From positions 62,001 to 126,000 of the forward strand of contig UCMW01000021.1 in NCBI GenBank assembly GCA_900473745.1: 64,000 nt of DNA. The letters run 5' to 3'. The notes beneath the pieces were generated by a model, which was not told the origin of the DNA, ran no database searches, and worked only from the letters and a program-made list of their open reading frames with translations. This document shows, piece by piece, positions 19,394-28,389 of this stretch. A program made the translations under genes and the position numbers. The first letter of the stretch is position 1. Each line of letters starts with the position of its first letter. This DNA is from Hyphomicrobiales bacterium. GTDB lineage: Bacteria; Pseudomonadota; Alphaproteobacteria; Rhizobiales; Rhizobiaceae.

Positions 19394-20425
19394 TCAGAAA
19401 CCGCTGGCGAGCCTGCGGCGAAGATCCTTGATATCGGGCATTGCGATTTCCTCGAGGCGGCGCTCCCAGGACAGGGCCGTGTCCACGATGACGCCGAGGT
19501 CGTCATAGCGTGGTACCCAGCCGAGAACCTGCTTGGCGAGCGCCGAGTCCGCCACCACCAGCGATGCGTCACCCGGACGACGCGGCGCGTAGTCGACCTT
19601 GAAATCGACGTTTGTCGCGCGGCGCACCGCCTCGACGATGTCGAGGACCGAGTAGCCCTTGCCATAACCGCAATTGGCAACCAGCGGGCCGCCTCCCTTG
19701 CGCAGGTAGCGAAGCGCCTGCAGGTGGGCATCGACGAGATCGTTGATGTGAATGTAGTCCCGGACACCGGTGCCATCAGGCGTATCGTAGTCCGTACCGT
19801 AGACCGACATGGACGACCGCTTGCCGAGGGCTGCCTCGCAGGCGACCTTGAGGAGATGAGTGGCACCGGCTGCCGAGTTGCCGGCGCGACCCTTCACATC
19901 CGCACCTGCGACGTTGAAGTAGCGCAGTGCGACATAGCAGAGACCATGCGCGCGCGCCGTGTCCCGCAACATCATCTCGCTCATCAACTTCGACTGGCCG
20001 TAGGGCGATTCCGGACGTAGTGGGGCGTCCTCGCGCACAGGCAGCGGCTTGTCCGGCAACCCATAAACCGCGGCTGTCGAGGAGAAGATGACCTTGTCGA
20101 TGCCGGCCTTCACGGCGGCGGACAGGAGACGTCGGGTGTTCTCGGTGTTGTTCTCATAGTAGGTCAGAGGATCGGCGATCGATTCTGGCACCACGATCGA
20201 ACCGGCAAAATGGATGATCGCTTCGATGTCGTTTTCAGCAAAGATCTGCTTGAGGACAGTCGGCTTGGCGATGTCCCCCAGATAAAAACGTGCGCCGGGC
20301 GCCACGGCCCAGCGAAAACCGGTGGACAGCCGGTCGACGACGACGACTTCCTCTCCCGCATCGAGCAAAGCCCAGACCATGTGGCTGCCAATGAAGCCGG
20401 CGCCACCCGTCACCAAGATCGCCAT
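19394..20425 (-). CDS. galE: UDP-glucose 4-epimerase
   Basis: Interconverts UDP-glucose and UDP-galactose, supplying precursors for exopolysaccharide and lipopolysaccharide (called exoB in rhizobia). The 343-residue short-chain dehydrogenase fold has the NAD loop GGAGFIGSH near the N-terminus, the SSTAAVYG strand and the catalytic pair Y142/K146 in SPYGQSK. GVRDYIHINDLVDAH and the C-terminal RRPGDAS stretch are typical of GalE. It appears to be a single-gene unit with its own terminator. Confidence 0.92.
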   Translation of the reverse strand: MAILVTGGAGFIGSHMVWALLDAGEEVVVVDRLSTGFRWAVAPGARFYLGDIAKPTVLKQIFAENDIEAIIHFAGSIVVPESIADPLTYYENNTENTRRLLSAAVKAGIDKVIFSSTAAVYGLPDKPLPVREDAPLRPESPYGQSKLMSEMMLRDTARAHGLCYVALRYFNVAGADVKGRAGNSAAGATHLLKVACEAALGKRSSMSVYGTDYDTPDGTGVRDYIHINDLVDAHLQALRYLRKGGGPLVANCGYGKGYSVLDIVEAVRRATNVDFKVDYAPRRPGDASLVVADSALAKQVLGWVPRYDDLGVIVDTALSWERRLEEIAMPDIKDLRRRLASGF

Positions 20426-20589
20426 GACTTTTCTTCCCGTTGTTCTTGTTACGGGGAGAAAAGCACGAGCTTCTTACGGAGTGCTTATGCTCCGCCGCCA
20501 AGCCACTGAAATAGCTTCGCTAAATGGTTTCATTGTTAAGTGGGAATGAGCCTATTCGTTCAAATTTTAAAGACCCGCCGCGCGCGCTG

Positions 20590-21759
20590 TCAAAGTGCCT
20601 TGATATAGCGACTGAGTCGCTCCGCGGCATCGGCAATGTGGGCGGGGTTGCGCAGGAAGCAGGCGCGCAGGAAGGGCAGTCCGCCTTCGCCGAAAGCCGT
20701 TCCGGGCGCCATGCCGACACCGGTCTTGTCGACGATGTCGAGTGCCGCCTGACGGCTGTCTGTGACGCCGTCGATCTTGAGGAAGGCATAAAGCGCGCCC
20801 TCCGGCTTGAGCGTCTCAACTCGATTGGTGGCAATCAGGGCATCGCAGAGGATGTCACGAGAGGCGGTTGCCCTGGCGATGTTCTCGCGGACGAAATCGT
20901 CACCCTGGTCCAGCGCGACGACGGCTCCGCGCTGCATGAACTGGGCGACGCCGGAGGTGGAGTACTGAATGAGGTTTTCCAATACCTGGCCGAGTTCGGG
21001 AGGCGCTACAATCCAGCCGACACGCCAGCCGGTCATCGACCAGTTCTTTGAGAAGGAATTGGCGAACATGACCTTGTCGCCTTCTTCCATGACGTCGAGG
21101 AAGGACGGAGCGCGCTCGGCGCCGCCATAGTAGTAGAGCGCATAGATCTCGTCGGCGAGGATCCAGACGCCATGGCGTCGGGCGATCTCCAGGATCGCCT
21201 TCAGATCCTCACGGGTCGCCGTCCAGCCCGTGGGGTTGGATGGCGTATTGATGAAGAGTGCCCGGGTCTTCGGTGTGATCGCCTTTTCCAAGCGGTCCAG
21301 ATCCAGGACCCAGCGGCCCTCTGTGAAAGAGAGCGGAACGCAAACAGACGTGGCACCGGCGAGGTCGATGGCTGAGACGATGTTCGGCCAGCAGGGCGAC
21401 AGATAGATCATCTCGTCACCCGGCGAGGTCAGAGCCTGTACGGCGAGTGCAATCGCCTGCATGCCCGACGCCGTGACGTAGAAATGCTCGGCCGGCAGAT
21501 CGACGGCAAAATGGCGCTGGTAGTAATGCGACAGGGCCTGCCGCAGTTCAGGAATTCCGCGCTGCCAGGTGTAGAACGTCTCGCCGCCGAGCAGGGCTTC
21601 GCTCGCAGCGCGATTGATGAAATCGGGCGTCGGCAGATCACCCTCGCCTGCCCACAGCGGCAACAGACCGTCGCGACCCCGCGCGTAGTTGATGATCTCG
21701 ACGATACCGCTTTCCGGTGCGGCGAGAGCGCGGGGGCTGAGGCTGTCCAGCAAGGTCAT
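20590..21759 (-). CDS. Pyridoxal-phosphate aminotransferase, class I/II
   Basis: A 389-residue fold-type I aminotransferase. The cofactor lysine is K238 in NSFSKNWSMTGWRVGW; N175 (NTPSNPTG) and D203 (LADEIYALYY) complete the usual PLP contacts. The N-terminal GEGDLPTPDFI segment and the length fit the aspartate/aromatic aminotransferase superfamily. The substrate cannot be assigned, and neighbours (galE, mscL) give no hint. Confidence 0.9.
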   Translation of the reverse strand: MTLLDSLSPRALAAPESGIVEIINYARGRDGLLPLWAGEGDLPTPDFINRAASEALLGGETFYTWQRGIPELRQALSHYYQRHFAVDLPAEHFYVTASGMQAIALAVQALTSPGDEMIYLSPCWPNIVSAIDLAGATSVCVPLSFTEGRWVLDLDRLEKAITPKTRALFINTPSNPTGWTATREDLKAILEIARRHGVWILADEIYALYYYGGAERAPSFLDVMEEGDKVMFANSFSKNWSMTGWRVGWIVAPPELGQVLENLIQYSTSGVAQFMQRGAVVALDQGDDFVRENIARATASRDILCDALIATNRVETLKPEGALYAFLKIDGVTDSRQAALDIVDKTGVGMAPGTAFGEGGLPFLRACFLRNPAHIADAAERLSRYIKAL

Positions 21760-21857
21760 GGGGTCTTCACTCCTTCGATCAGTGCGCCTTGTCTAGCCGA
21801 TCGTCGGACAAAAATCCCATGATATTCCTTGAGGACAAGATCGATCCTGCTGATGGG

Positions 21858-21884
21858 TTCCCCGCCCGCCACGCAGGCGGGGAA
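21858..21884 (-). terminator. GC-rich hairpin after mscL
   Basis: TTCCCCGCC and GGCGGGGAA form a perfect 9-bp stem with a nine-base loop. It lies just after the mscL stop on the transcribed strand. No U-run follows, so it would be a weak or factor-assisted terminator at best. Confidence 0.4.
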
Positions 21885-21891
21885 GCACGCT

Positions 21892-22317
21892 TCAGCGGGT
21901 CTTGAGCAGGTCGCGAATCTCGGTCAGGAGCTGAATGTCGGCCGGCGGCGGCGCGGCCTCCTCGGCCTTCTGTTCTTCCTTCTCCATCGACTTGCGCAGT
22001 GTGTTTACAGCCTTGACCATCAGGAAGATGATCCAGGCGAGGATCAGAAAGTTGATGGCGACCGTGATGAAATTGCCATAAGCGAAGACCGCGCCCTGCT
22101 CGCGGGCCGCAGCAAGCGAGTTCGCCGTGACGTTGCTGCTCAGCGGCAGGAAGTAGTTGGAGAAGTCGAAGCCACCGAAGACGACCCCGACGATCGGCAT
22201 TACGATGTCCTGCACCAGCGAGTTGACGATCAGGCCGAAAGCCCCGCCGATGATCACGCCGACCGCCAAGTCCATGACGTTGCCGCGCGCGATGAATGTC
22301 TTGAATTCTTGTAGCAT
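21892..22317 (-). CDS. mscL: Large-conductance mechanosensitive channel MscL
   Basis: A 141-residue inner-membrane channel that opens under membrane tension and releases solutes during osmotic downshock. It starts [20 protein letters not shown], the conserved amphipathic helix and pore-lining first helix with its glycine-rich face; a second helix ([19 protein letters not shown]) and a charged C-terminal bundle follow. Length and motifs are complete. Confidence 0.97.
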   Translation of the reverse strand: MLQEFKTFIARGNVMDLAVGVIIGGAFGLIVNSLVQDIVMPIVGVVFGGFDFSNYFLPLSSNVTANSLAAAREQGAVFAYGNFITVAINFLILAWIIFLMVKAVNTLRKSMEKEEQKAEEAAPPPADIQLLTEIRDLLKTR

Positions 22318-22510
22318 TATCCCCTACTCCTTTGTGGTCCTGACCCGACCGAGCGACCGTCGCCCTCGTTATGGTTAATCAATCTTCACGCTTTCGAAAA
22401 TGGTAAATCGGCACAACCCGTTCTTCAGCTTCGACTAAGGTCAATGGCGCGAGTGATTTCAAAAAGCCGAGACTTGCCCTAAGGTTCCGCCTGTTGTGGA
22501 GGAGGAAAAG

Positions 22511-25500
22511 GTGTTCCCAGGCTGGATCATCGTAGCGTCGGCGCTTGGCTATCTGCTGTTCCTGTTCGCCGTCGCAAGCTACGGTGACCGGAAAACGCGT
22601 GTCCACGGCGTTCCTGCTGGCGGCCGCCCGGTTGTCTACGCGCTCAGCCTCGCGGTTTATTGTACATCTTGGACCTATTTCGGCGGCGTCGGGCTCGGAG
22701 CCCAGCATGGCCTCGAATTCATGGCCATCTATATCGGCCCGATCCTGATGTACACGCTCGGCATGCCGATCCTCCGGCGGATCGTCGAGCTCGCCAAGAC
22801 CGAAAAAATCACCTCCGGCGCCGACTTCGTGGCAGCGCGTTACGGCAAGAACCCGATCGTTGGTATGCTGGTCACGGTGATCTACCTGGTCGGCATCATT
22901 CCCTATATCGCGCTGCAGCTGAAAGCGGTTTCGAGCTCTGTCGCGGCCGTCATGGACCCGACGGCCTATGGCATCGGCACGGGCAATCTCTATTTCATCG
23001 ATTTGCCGCTGATCGTCGCCTTCATGCTCGCCTGTTTCGCCGTGATCTTCGGTACGCGCCACACAGACGCGACCGAGCACCAGGACGGCCTGATCCTCGC
23101 CATTGCGATGGAGTCGGTGGTCAAGCTGGTCGCCTTCTGGACCCTCGGCATATTCGTCATCTGGACGATGTTCGACGGGCCGGCCGACCTCTGGCAGAAG
23201 GCGACCGAGAGCGAGGCCGTCATGGCGGCGCTGACCCATGAGACGCCGGCCAGCCGCTGGATCCTCCTGATCGCGCTCTCGGCGTTTGCCATCATCATGC
23301 TGCCCCGGCAGTTCCACGTCACCGTGGTCGAAAACCGGACACCCCGCGAACTGAAACTCGCCGGCATCCTGATGCCGATCTATTTGATTGCGATCAACAT
23401 CTTCGTGCTGCCGGCCGCCATTGCCGGGATACTCGTTTTCGGTGGCACGGGCGACGCCGACCTGTACGTGCTGTCCCTGCCACTGCAAGCCGAATCGGGT
23501 TTCGTTTCGCTGCTCACCTTCATCGGTGGTTTCTCGGCAGCGACGGCCATGGTCATCGTCGCCTCGGTCGCGCTTGCGATCATGGTGTCGAACGACATGG
23601 TTCTGCCGATCTTCCTGCGGCACAAGCTCTTAGGGCGACCGAGCCAGCGCGAGGACTTCGCCAAGACGCTCCTGCACATCCGTCGCACCGCAATCTTCGG
23701 CGTCCTGCTGCTCGGTTATGTCTATTTTCGCTCTGCCGACAACACGACCGGGCTCGCCAAGATCGGCCTACTCTCCTTCACGGCCATCGCCCAGATCGCG
23801 CCGGCCATGTTCGGTGGGCTTATCTGGCGGCGGGCCAATGCAAGGGGTGCCATTGCGGGCCTGACGACTGGTTTCCTCGTCTGGGCCTATCTGCTGTTTC
23901 TGCCCAGTCTCGGGTCCGGGGACCACTCCTGGATCGCGTCGGCCGTTCTCGGCTTCCTTTTGCCCGGGCTCTCAATGTTCGAGCCGCAATATGCGGATCC
24001 GCTCGTCAACGCGACGATCTTCAGCCTTCTGGTCAATACGCTCGCCTTCGTGATTGGCTCGCTCAGCCGCAATCCGCGCCCGGTGGAGCGCATTCAGTCG
24101 GCGATCTTCATCAAGCGGCAGCCACGTTCCAACTTTGCGACGCGTGGCTGGAAAACAAGCGTCGCCGTCGGCGATCTTAAGGCCGCGATCGCCCGCTATC
24201 TCGGAAACGAGCGCATGGAGCGCTCCTTCCGATCCTACGAGCAAACGGTCGGACGCAAGCTTGCGGATGACAGCCCGGCGGACATGGCCTTCATCCATTT
24301 TTCCGAACAACTGCTCGGCAGCGCCATCGGCTCGTCGTCAGCTCGCCTCGTGCTGTCGCTGATCCTGCAGAAAGCCGAGGACCCGTCCGCCGATACCGTC
24401 TGGCTGCTCGACCAGGCCTCGGAAGCGCTGCAGTACAATCAGGACATGATGCAGACGGCGCTCGCCCAGATGGAGCAGGGCATCGCCGTCTTCGACGCGT
24501 CCGATCGCCTGACGATCTGGAATCGTCGCTTCCGCACACTGCTCGACCTGCCCGAGCATGTCGGTCAGGTCGGGTTTCCGCTGCTCGACATGATCACGAT
24601 GCTCGCGCAACGGGGCGACGTGCCATCCGGCGACATGCAGGCCGTGATCCGCAGCTTTCACCAGTTCGACAGCCCGTTCCAGATGGTGCTGGGCGGCGGC
24701 ATGCAAATCATCGAGGTTCGCTGCAACCTGATGCCAGACAAGGGGCTCGTCGCGACCTTCAGCGACATCACCGCCCGCGTGGAAGCCGATCAGGCGCTGA
24801 AACAGGCGAACGAAACGCTGGAGCAGCGCGTCAGCGAGCGCACGGCCGAACTCACTCGGGTGAACCACGCGCTTGCCGAGGCGCGGGCTGCGGCCGACGA
24901 GGCCAATATCGGCAAGACCCGTTTCTTCGCTGCGGCAGGCCACGACATCCTTCAGCCGCTCAATGCGGCCCGCCTCTACTCCTCCTCTCTGGTCGAACGG
25001 CTGGGTGAATCGGAAAATAGCGCGCTGGTCGAGAACATCGACTCGGCCCTGGAATCGGTCGAGAGCATTCTCGGCGCCGTGCTCGATATCTCGCGCCTCG
25101 ATACGGGTGCGATGAAGCCACGTTTTTCCAGCGTGCCCCTCAGCGGCTTGTTGCAGCGAATCGAGACCGATTTCGCACCAATGGCCCGCGAAAAGAACCT
25201 GAAGCTCGTGATCATGCCGACGACACTCTCGGTGCGCTCCGACCCGACGCTGCTGCGCCGCCTGGTACAGAACCTCGTCTCCAATGCGATCAAGTATACG
25301 CCCTCTGGTCGCGTCATCGTCGGCGCCCGGCGCCAGGGCGACAAGGTGGTGATCCAGGTCACCGATTCCGGCATCGGTATTCCGCCGTCGAAATTTCGTA
25401 CCGTCTTCAAGGAGTTTGCGCGTCTCGAGGAGGGCATGCGCACGGCATCCGGCCTCGGGCTCGGCCTTTCGATCGTCGACCGCATCGCCAAGGTTCTCCA

Positions 25501-26020
25501 GCATCCGGTCGAACTCTCGTCGCAGCCGGGCAAGGGCACGACCTTCAAGGTCGTGATGCCGCTCGACATCGCCAAGCCGGCGACGAAGGGAGTCGTAGCG
25601 CTCGATGGTGGCGGCCGCACGACGCCCTCTCTTCAGGGCTTCCGGGTTTTGTGCATCGACAACGAGCCGAAGATCCTCGAGGGCATGCATCTCCTGATTT
25701 CCGGCTGGGGCTGTAAGGTGGAATGCGCGGGCTCCATCGCCGAGATGGACGAGGTGCTAAAAACCGAACAGCCGCCGCCGGATCTCGTCATCGCGGACTA
25801 TCACCTCGACGACGGGAGTGGCATCGGCGCGATCCTTAGACTTCGGGCGCTGACCAATTCCGATGTGCCGGCCCTGTTGGTGACCGCCGACCGCTCGGCC
25901 GAGGTTCGTGCCGAGGCCGAACGCCATTCGATCACGCTACAGCACAAGCCCGTGCGGCCGGCAGCGCTGCGCGCTTTCATGACACAGGTCTCGTCGCAGC
26001 GCAGGGCTGCTGCGGAATAA
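22511..26020 (+). CDS. Hybrid sensor kinase with sodium/solute-symporter-like N-terminal domain
   Basis: About 1169 residues. Residues 1 to about 530 form a 12-13 helix SSS-family transporter-like domain (YCTSWTYFGGVGLGAQHGLEF, GADFVAARYGK). Then follow a PAS-like domain with a short coiled coil, a histidine kinase (phospho-acceptor H811 in AAAGHDILQPLN, ATP motifs NLVSNAIKYT and GLGLGLSI) and a C-terminal receiver with D1096 (VIADYHLDDG). The layout resembles CbrA-type sensors. The GTG at 22511 is preferred over the one at 22496 because GGAGGAGGAAAAG stands right before it. The signal, and whether the transporter part still moves solute, are unknown; no partner regulator is adjacent. Confidence 0.9.
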   Translation: MFPGWIIVASALGYLLFLFAVASYGDRKTRVHGVPAGGRPVVYALSLAVYCTSWTYFGGVGLGAQHGLEFMAIYIGPILMYTLGMPILRRIVELAKTEKITSGADFVAARYGKNPIVGMLVTVIYLVGIIPYIALQLKAVSSSVAAVMDPTAYGIGTGNLYFIDLPLIVAFMLACFAVIFGTRHTDATEHQDGLILAIAMESVVKLVAFWTLGIFVIWTMFDGPADLWQKATESEAVMAALTHETPASRWILLIALSAFAIIMLPRQFHVTVVENRTPRELKLAGILMPIYLIAINIFVLPAAIAGILVFGGTGDADLYVLSLPLQAESGFVSLLTFIGGFSAATAMVIVASVALAIMVSNDMVLPIFLRHKLLGRPSQREDFAKTLLHIRRTAIFGVLLLGYVYFRSADNTTGLAKIGLLSFTAIAQIAPAMFGGLIWRRANARGAIAGLTTGFLVWAYLLFLPSLGSGDHSWIASAVLGFLLPGLSMFEPQYADPLVNATIFSLLVNTLAFVIGSLSRNPRPVERIQSAIFIKRQPRSNFATRGWKTSVAVGDLKAAIARYLGNERMERSFRSYEQTVGRKLADDSPADMAFIHFSEQLLGSAIGSSSARLVLSLILQKAEDPSADTVWLLDQASEALQYNQDMMQTALAQMEQGIAVFDASDRLTIWNRRFRTLLDLPEHVGQVGFPLLDMITMLAQRGDVPSGDMQAVIRSFHQFDSPFQMVLGGGMQIIEVRCNLMPDKGLVATFSDITARVEADQALKQANETLEQRVSERTAELTRVNHALAEARAAADEANIGKTRFFAAAGHDILQPLNAARLYSSSLVERLGESENSALVENIDSALESVESILGAVLDISRLDTGAMKPRFSSVPLSGLLQRIETDFAPMAREKNLKLVIMPTTLSVRSDPTLLRRLVQNLVSNAIKYTPSGRVIVGARRQGDKVVIQVTDSGIGIPPSKFRTVFKEFARLEEGMRTASGLGLGLSIVDRIAKVLQHPVELSSQPGKGTTFKVVMPLDIAKPATKGVVALDGGGRTTPSLQGFRVLCIDNEPKILEGMHLLISGWGCKVECAGSIAEMDEVLKTEQPPPDLVIADYHLDDGSGIGAILRLRALTNSDVPALLVTADRSAEVRAEAERHSITLQHKPVRPAALRAFMTQVSSQRRAAAE

Positions 26021-26144
26021 CGGTCTTGCGACGGCGCTGGGGCTTTCTACCACTTCATTCGTTCGCCTTCCGGCCAATAGCGAGACGGGGCAAAGCGCTC
26101 TATGGTGCAGCCGACCGACGAAGCAGGGAGGGCTTGCGAAGGGC

Positions 26145-26885
26145 ATGAAGATCGCGATCCTGTCGGATATCCATGGCAATCGCCAGGCCTTTGAGACTGT
26201 GCTGGCGGAAACTGTTCGGCAAGGAGCAGATCGTCTCGTAATCCTTGGCGACATCGTCGGCTATGGTGGCGATCCACGATGGTGCGTCGACAAATGCATG
26301 GAGTTGATGGAGGCCGGGGCGATCATCGTGCGCGGCAATCACGATCAGGCGATCAGCGACCCTTCCTACTCGATGAGTTCGTCGGCCGGGATCGCGCTCG
26401 ACTGGACCCGGATCGAGTTGGAGCCGAAGCATCGCAGTTTCCTGTCGAAACTGCCTCTTTCGGTGACCGACGAGGATCGGCTTTACGTGCACGCCGACGG
26501 TTCTGCTCCCTCGCGTTTCTCCTATGTGACGGACAGTGCTTCGGCGCAGGCGCATTTTCGGGGCTGCGAAGCGCGGCTCACCTTCTGCGGCCATGTGCAT
26601 AGCCCGGCGCTCTACGGCCAGGGAATCGGCGACAAGATCACCAAGTTCATTCCGACCTCCGATATCGGCATTCCCGTCGGTCCTCCGCGACGCTGGCTTG
26701 CCGTTATCGGCTCGGTCGGCCAGCCCCGTGACGGCAACCCGGCAGCGGCATGGGCGCTGTACGACACGCAGTCCTGCGAACTGTCCTTCCGCTGGACCGC
26801 CTATGACATCGATGGTGCGGCTTCCGCCATCCGCGCCGCTTCGCTGCCGGAGGGCCTCGCCCAACGGCTTTACCGGGGACGCTGA
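26145..26885 (+). CDS. Metallophosphoesterase family protein
   Basis: A 246-residue calcineurin-like phosphoesterase. All metal-binding motifs are visible: SD8IH10GN, LGD36IVGYGGDP, RGN65H66DQA and FCGHVHSP. The YGGDP and CVDKCM features are close to small YfcE/serine-phosphatase-like members. It ends 22 bases before a Ser/Thr kinase gene on the same strand, so it could act as the opposing protein phosphatase; this is inference from position only. Confidence 0.88.
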   Translation: MKIAILSDIHGNRQAFETVLAETVRQGADRLVILGDIVGYGGDPRWCVDKCMELMEAGAIIVRGNHDQAISDPSYSMSSSAGIALDWTRIELEPKHRSFLSKLPLSVTDEDRLYVHADGSAPSRFSYVTDSASAQAHFRGCEARLTFCGHVHSPALYGQGIGDKITKFIPTSDIGIPVGPPRRWLAVIGSVGQPRDGNPAAAWALYDTQSCELSFRWTAYDIDGAASAIRAASLPEGLAQRLYRGR

Positions 26886-26907
26886 CAAGCACAAAGAGGG
26901 GGCGGGC

Positions 26908-28368
26908 ATGGCAAGAACCTGGATCGAGGAAGGCGATGTCGTCGACGGCTTCAAGCTCGGCACACTCGCGCATACCGGTGGCATGGCCAAGCTCTTCGAG
27001 GTGACACATCCCGATCATGCCGGGCCACTGCTGATGAAGGTGCCGCGGATTGGTTCAGGAACCGATCCAGCGACGATCGTCGGTTTCGAGATGGAGCTCA
27101 TGATCCTGCCCCGGATCAGCGGACCGCATGTGCCGCGTTTCGTGGCGCGCGGTGATTTCTCCAAGCAGCCCTACATCGTCGTGGAACGCTTGCCGGGCAA
27201 ATCGCTCTATCCTTTGCTCGATCGCCTGCCCTGCCCGCAGCCGGAAGTCATCGACATCGCAGCCAAGATCGCCACTGCGCTTGCCGACCTGCACAGGCAG
27301 AAGGTCGTGCACCTCGACATCAAGCCGTCGAATGTTCTGTTCCGCGAGACCGGCGAGGCCGTGCTCGTCGATTATGGTCTGGCCCGTCATCTCGAACTGC
27401 CCGACCTGATGGACGAGGAATTCCATCTCCCCTACGGCACAGCGCCTTATATGGCGCCGGAACAGATCCTCGGAGTTCGCTCGGATTTCCGCTCCGATCT
27501 CTTCGCGCTCGGGGTGCTGATATATTTCTTCTCGACCGGCCGGCGGCCTTTCGGCGACCCGCAGCGGATGAACGGCTTGAAAAAGCGGCTCTGGTGGGAC
27601 CCGCCACCGCCGCGCGAGCTCAATCCGATGGTGTCCAAGGCCTGTCAGGAAATCATCCTGCGTTGCCTGGAAGTGGACCCCGCCCGCCGCTACCAGTCGG
27701 CCGGACAATTGGCGCTGGACCTTGCCGATCTTTACCAGGTGCGGCTGACTGCCCGGGCGGAGAAGACGAGCCGTGATCCCTGGCGCAAGGTGGTGAAGCG
27801 AATGCTGAACCCCGACCCGATCGAACTGATCAAACCGAGGGGGGCGGCTGCGATTCTCGCCTCAGCGCCGATCGTGATGGTGGCGATTGATCTCAATGCC
27901 GCGAGCCAGGAACTGGCTGAGGCGCTTCGCGAGACGGCCCGGCGCATCATCAAGAACACGCCCAATGCGCGCATTGCCTGCGTCAACGTCATGAAGATCG
28001 CGCGTATCGCACTCGATGACGACCTGGACTCCGAGGGTAACAGCAAACATGTTCTACGGCTCGCCGCCCTCAAGCAATGGTCCGCACCGCTGGGCGCCGA
28101 AGAAGGCGATATCACCTACCACGTGCTGGAGGCCGTCTCGCCGGCCCAGGCGATCCTGACGTTTGCGCGGGACAACAATGTCGACCACGTGGTGATGGGT
28201 GCTCGCCCCAACTCCACCTTGCGATCCCTGACCGGCAGCGTTTCAGGAGAGGTCGCGGCCTCGGCTCCCTGTTCCGTGACTGTCGTTCGTGTGCGGGGCG
28301 CGACGTCGCTGGCACCCGTCTGGTCGGCGAGCGAAGAGGCGGAGGCAGAGCCTGTTGGCCACGCCTGA
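26908..28368 (+). CDS. Ser/Thr protein kinase fused to a universal stress protein domain
   Basis: A 486-residue soluble protein. Kinase domain at about residues 12-280: a glycine loop HTGGMAKLF, K44 as the likely ATP lysine, the catalytic loop HLD137IKPSN, D155-Y-G in place of DFG, and GTAPYMAPEQ for the activation segment. Residues about 320-462 form a UspA-like domain (PIVMVAIDLNAASQELAEAL ... VDHVVMGARPNSTLRSLTGS ... APCSVTVVRV), which in this family binds ATP/AMP. The start at 26908 follows GAGGGGGCGGGC; longer in-frame starts lie inside the phosphoesterase gene. No membrane helix is seen. The targets are unknown. Confidence 0.92.
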   Translation: MARTWIEEGDVVDGFKLGTLAHTGGMAKLFEVTHPDHAGPLLMKVPRIGSGTDPATIVGFEMELMILPRISGPHVPRFVARGDFSKQPYIVVERLPGKSLYPLLDRLPCPQPEVIDIAAKIATALADLHRQKVVHLDIKPSNVLFRETGEAVLVDYGLARHLELPDLMDEEFHLPYGTAPYMAPEQILGVRSDFRSDLFALGVLIYFFSTGRRPFGDPQRMNGLKKRLWWDPPPPRELNPMVSKACQEIILRCLEVDPARRYQSAGQLALDLADLYQVRLTARAEKTSRDPWRKVVKRMLNPDPIELIKPRGAAAILASAPIVMVAIDLNAASQELAEALRETARRIIKNTPNARIACVNVMKIARIALDDDLDSEGNSKHVLRLAALKQWSAPLGAEEGDITYHVLEAVSPAQAILTFARDNNVDHVVMGARPNSTLRSLTGSVSGEVAASAPCSVTVVRVRGATSLAPVWSASEEAEAEPVGHA

Positions 28369-28389
28369 TGCTCGATTGCGCGCCGTCGG

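Noticed and set aside
22379-23623. A 414-codon minus-strand frame under the hybrid kinase
   Set aside because: Its composition is dominated by Asp, Arg, His and Gln, the usual reverse image of membrane-helix codons; it is a shadow of the symporter domain.
24338-25690. A 450-codon minus-strand frame under the kinase domains
   Set aside because: It is antisense to conserved histidine kinase motifs and lacks a credible start or family.
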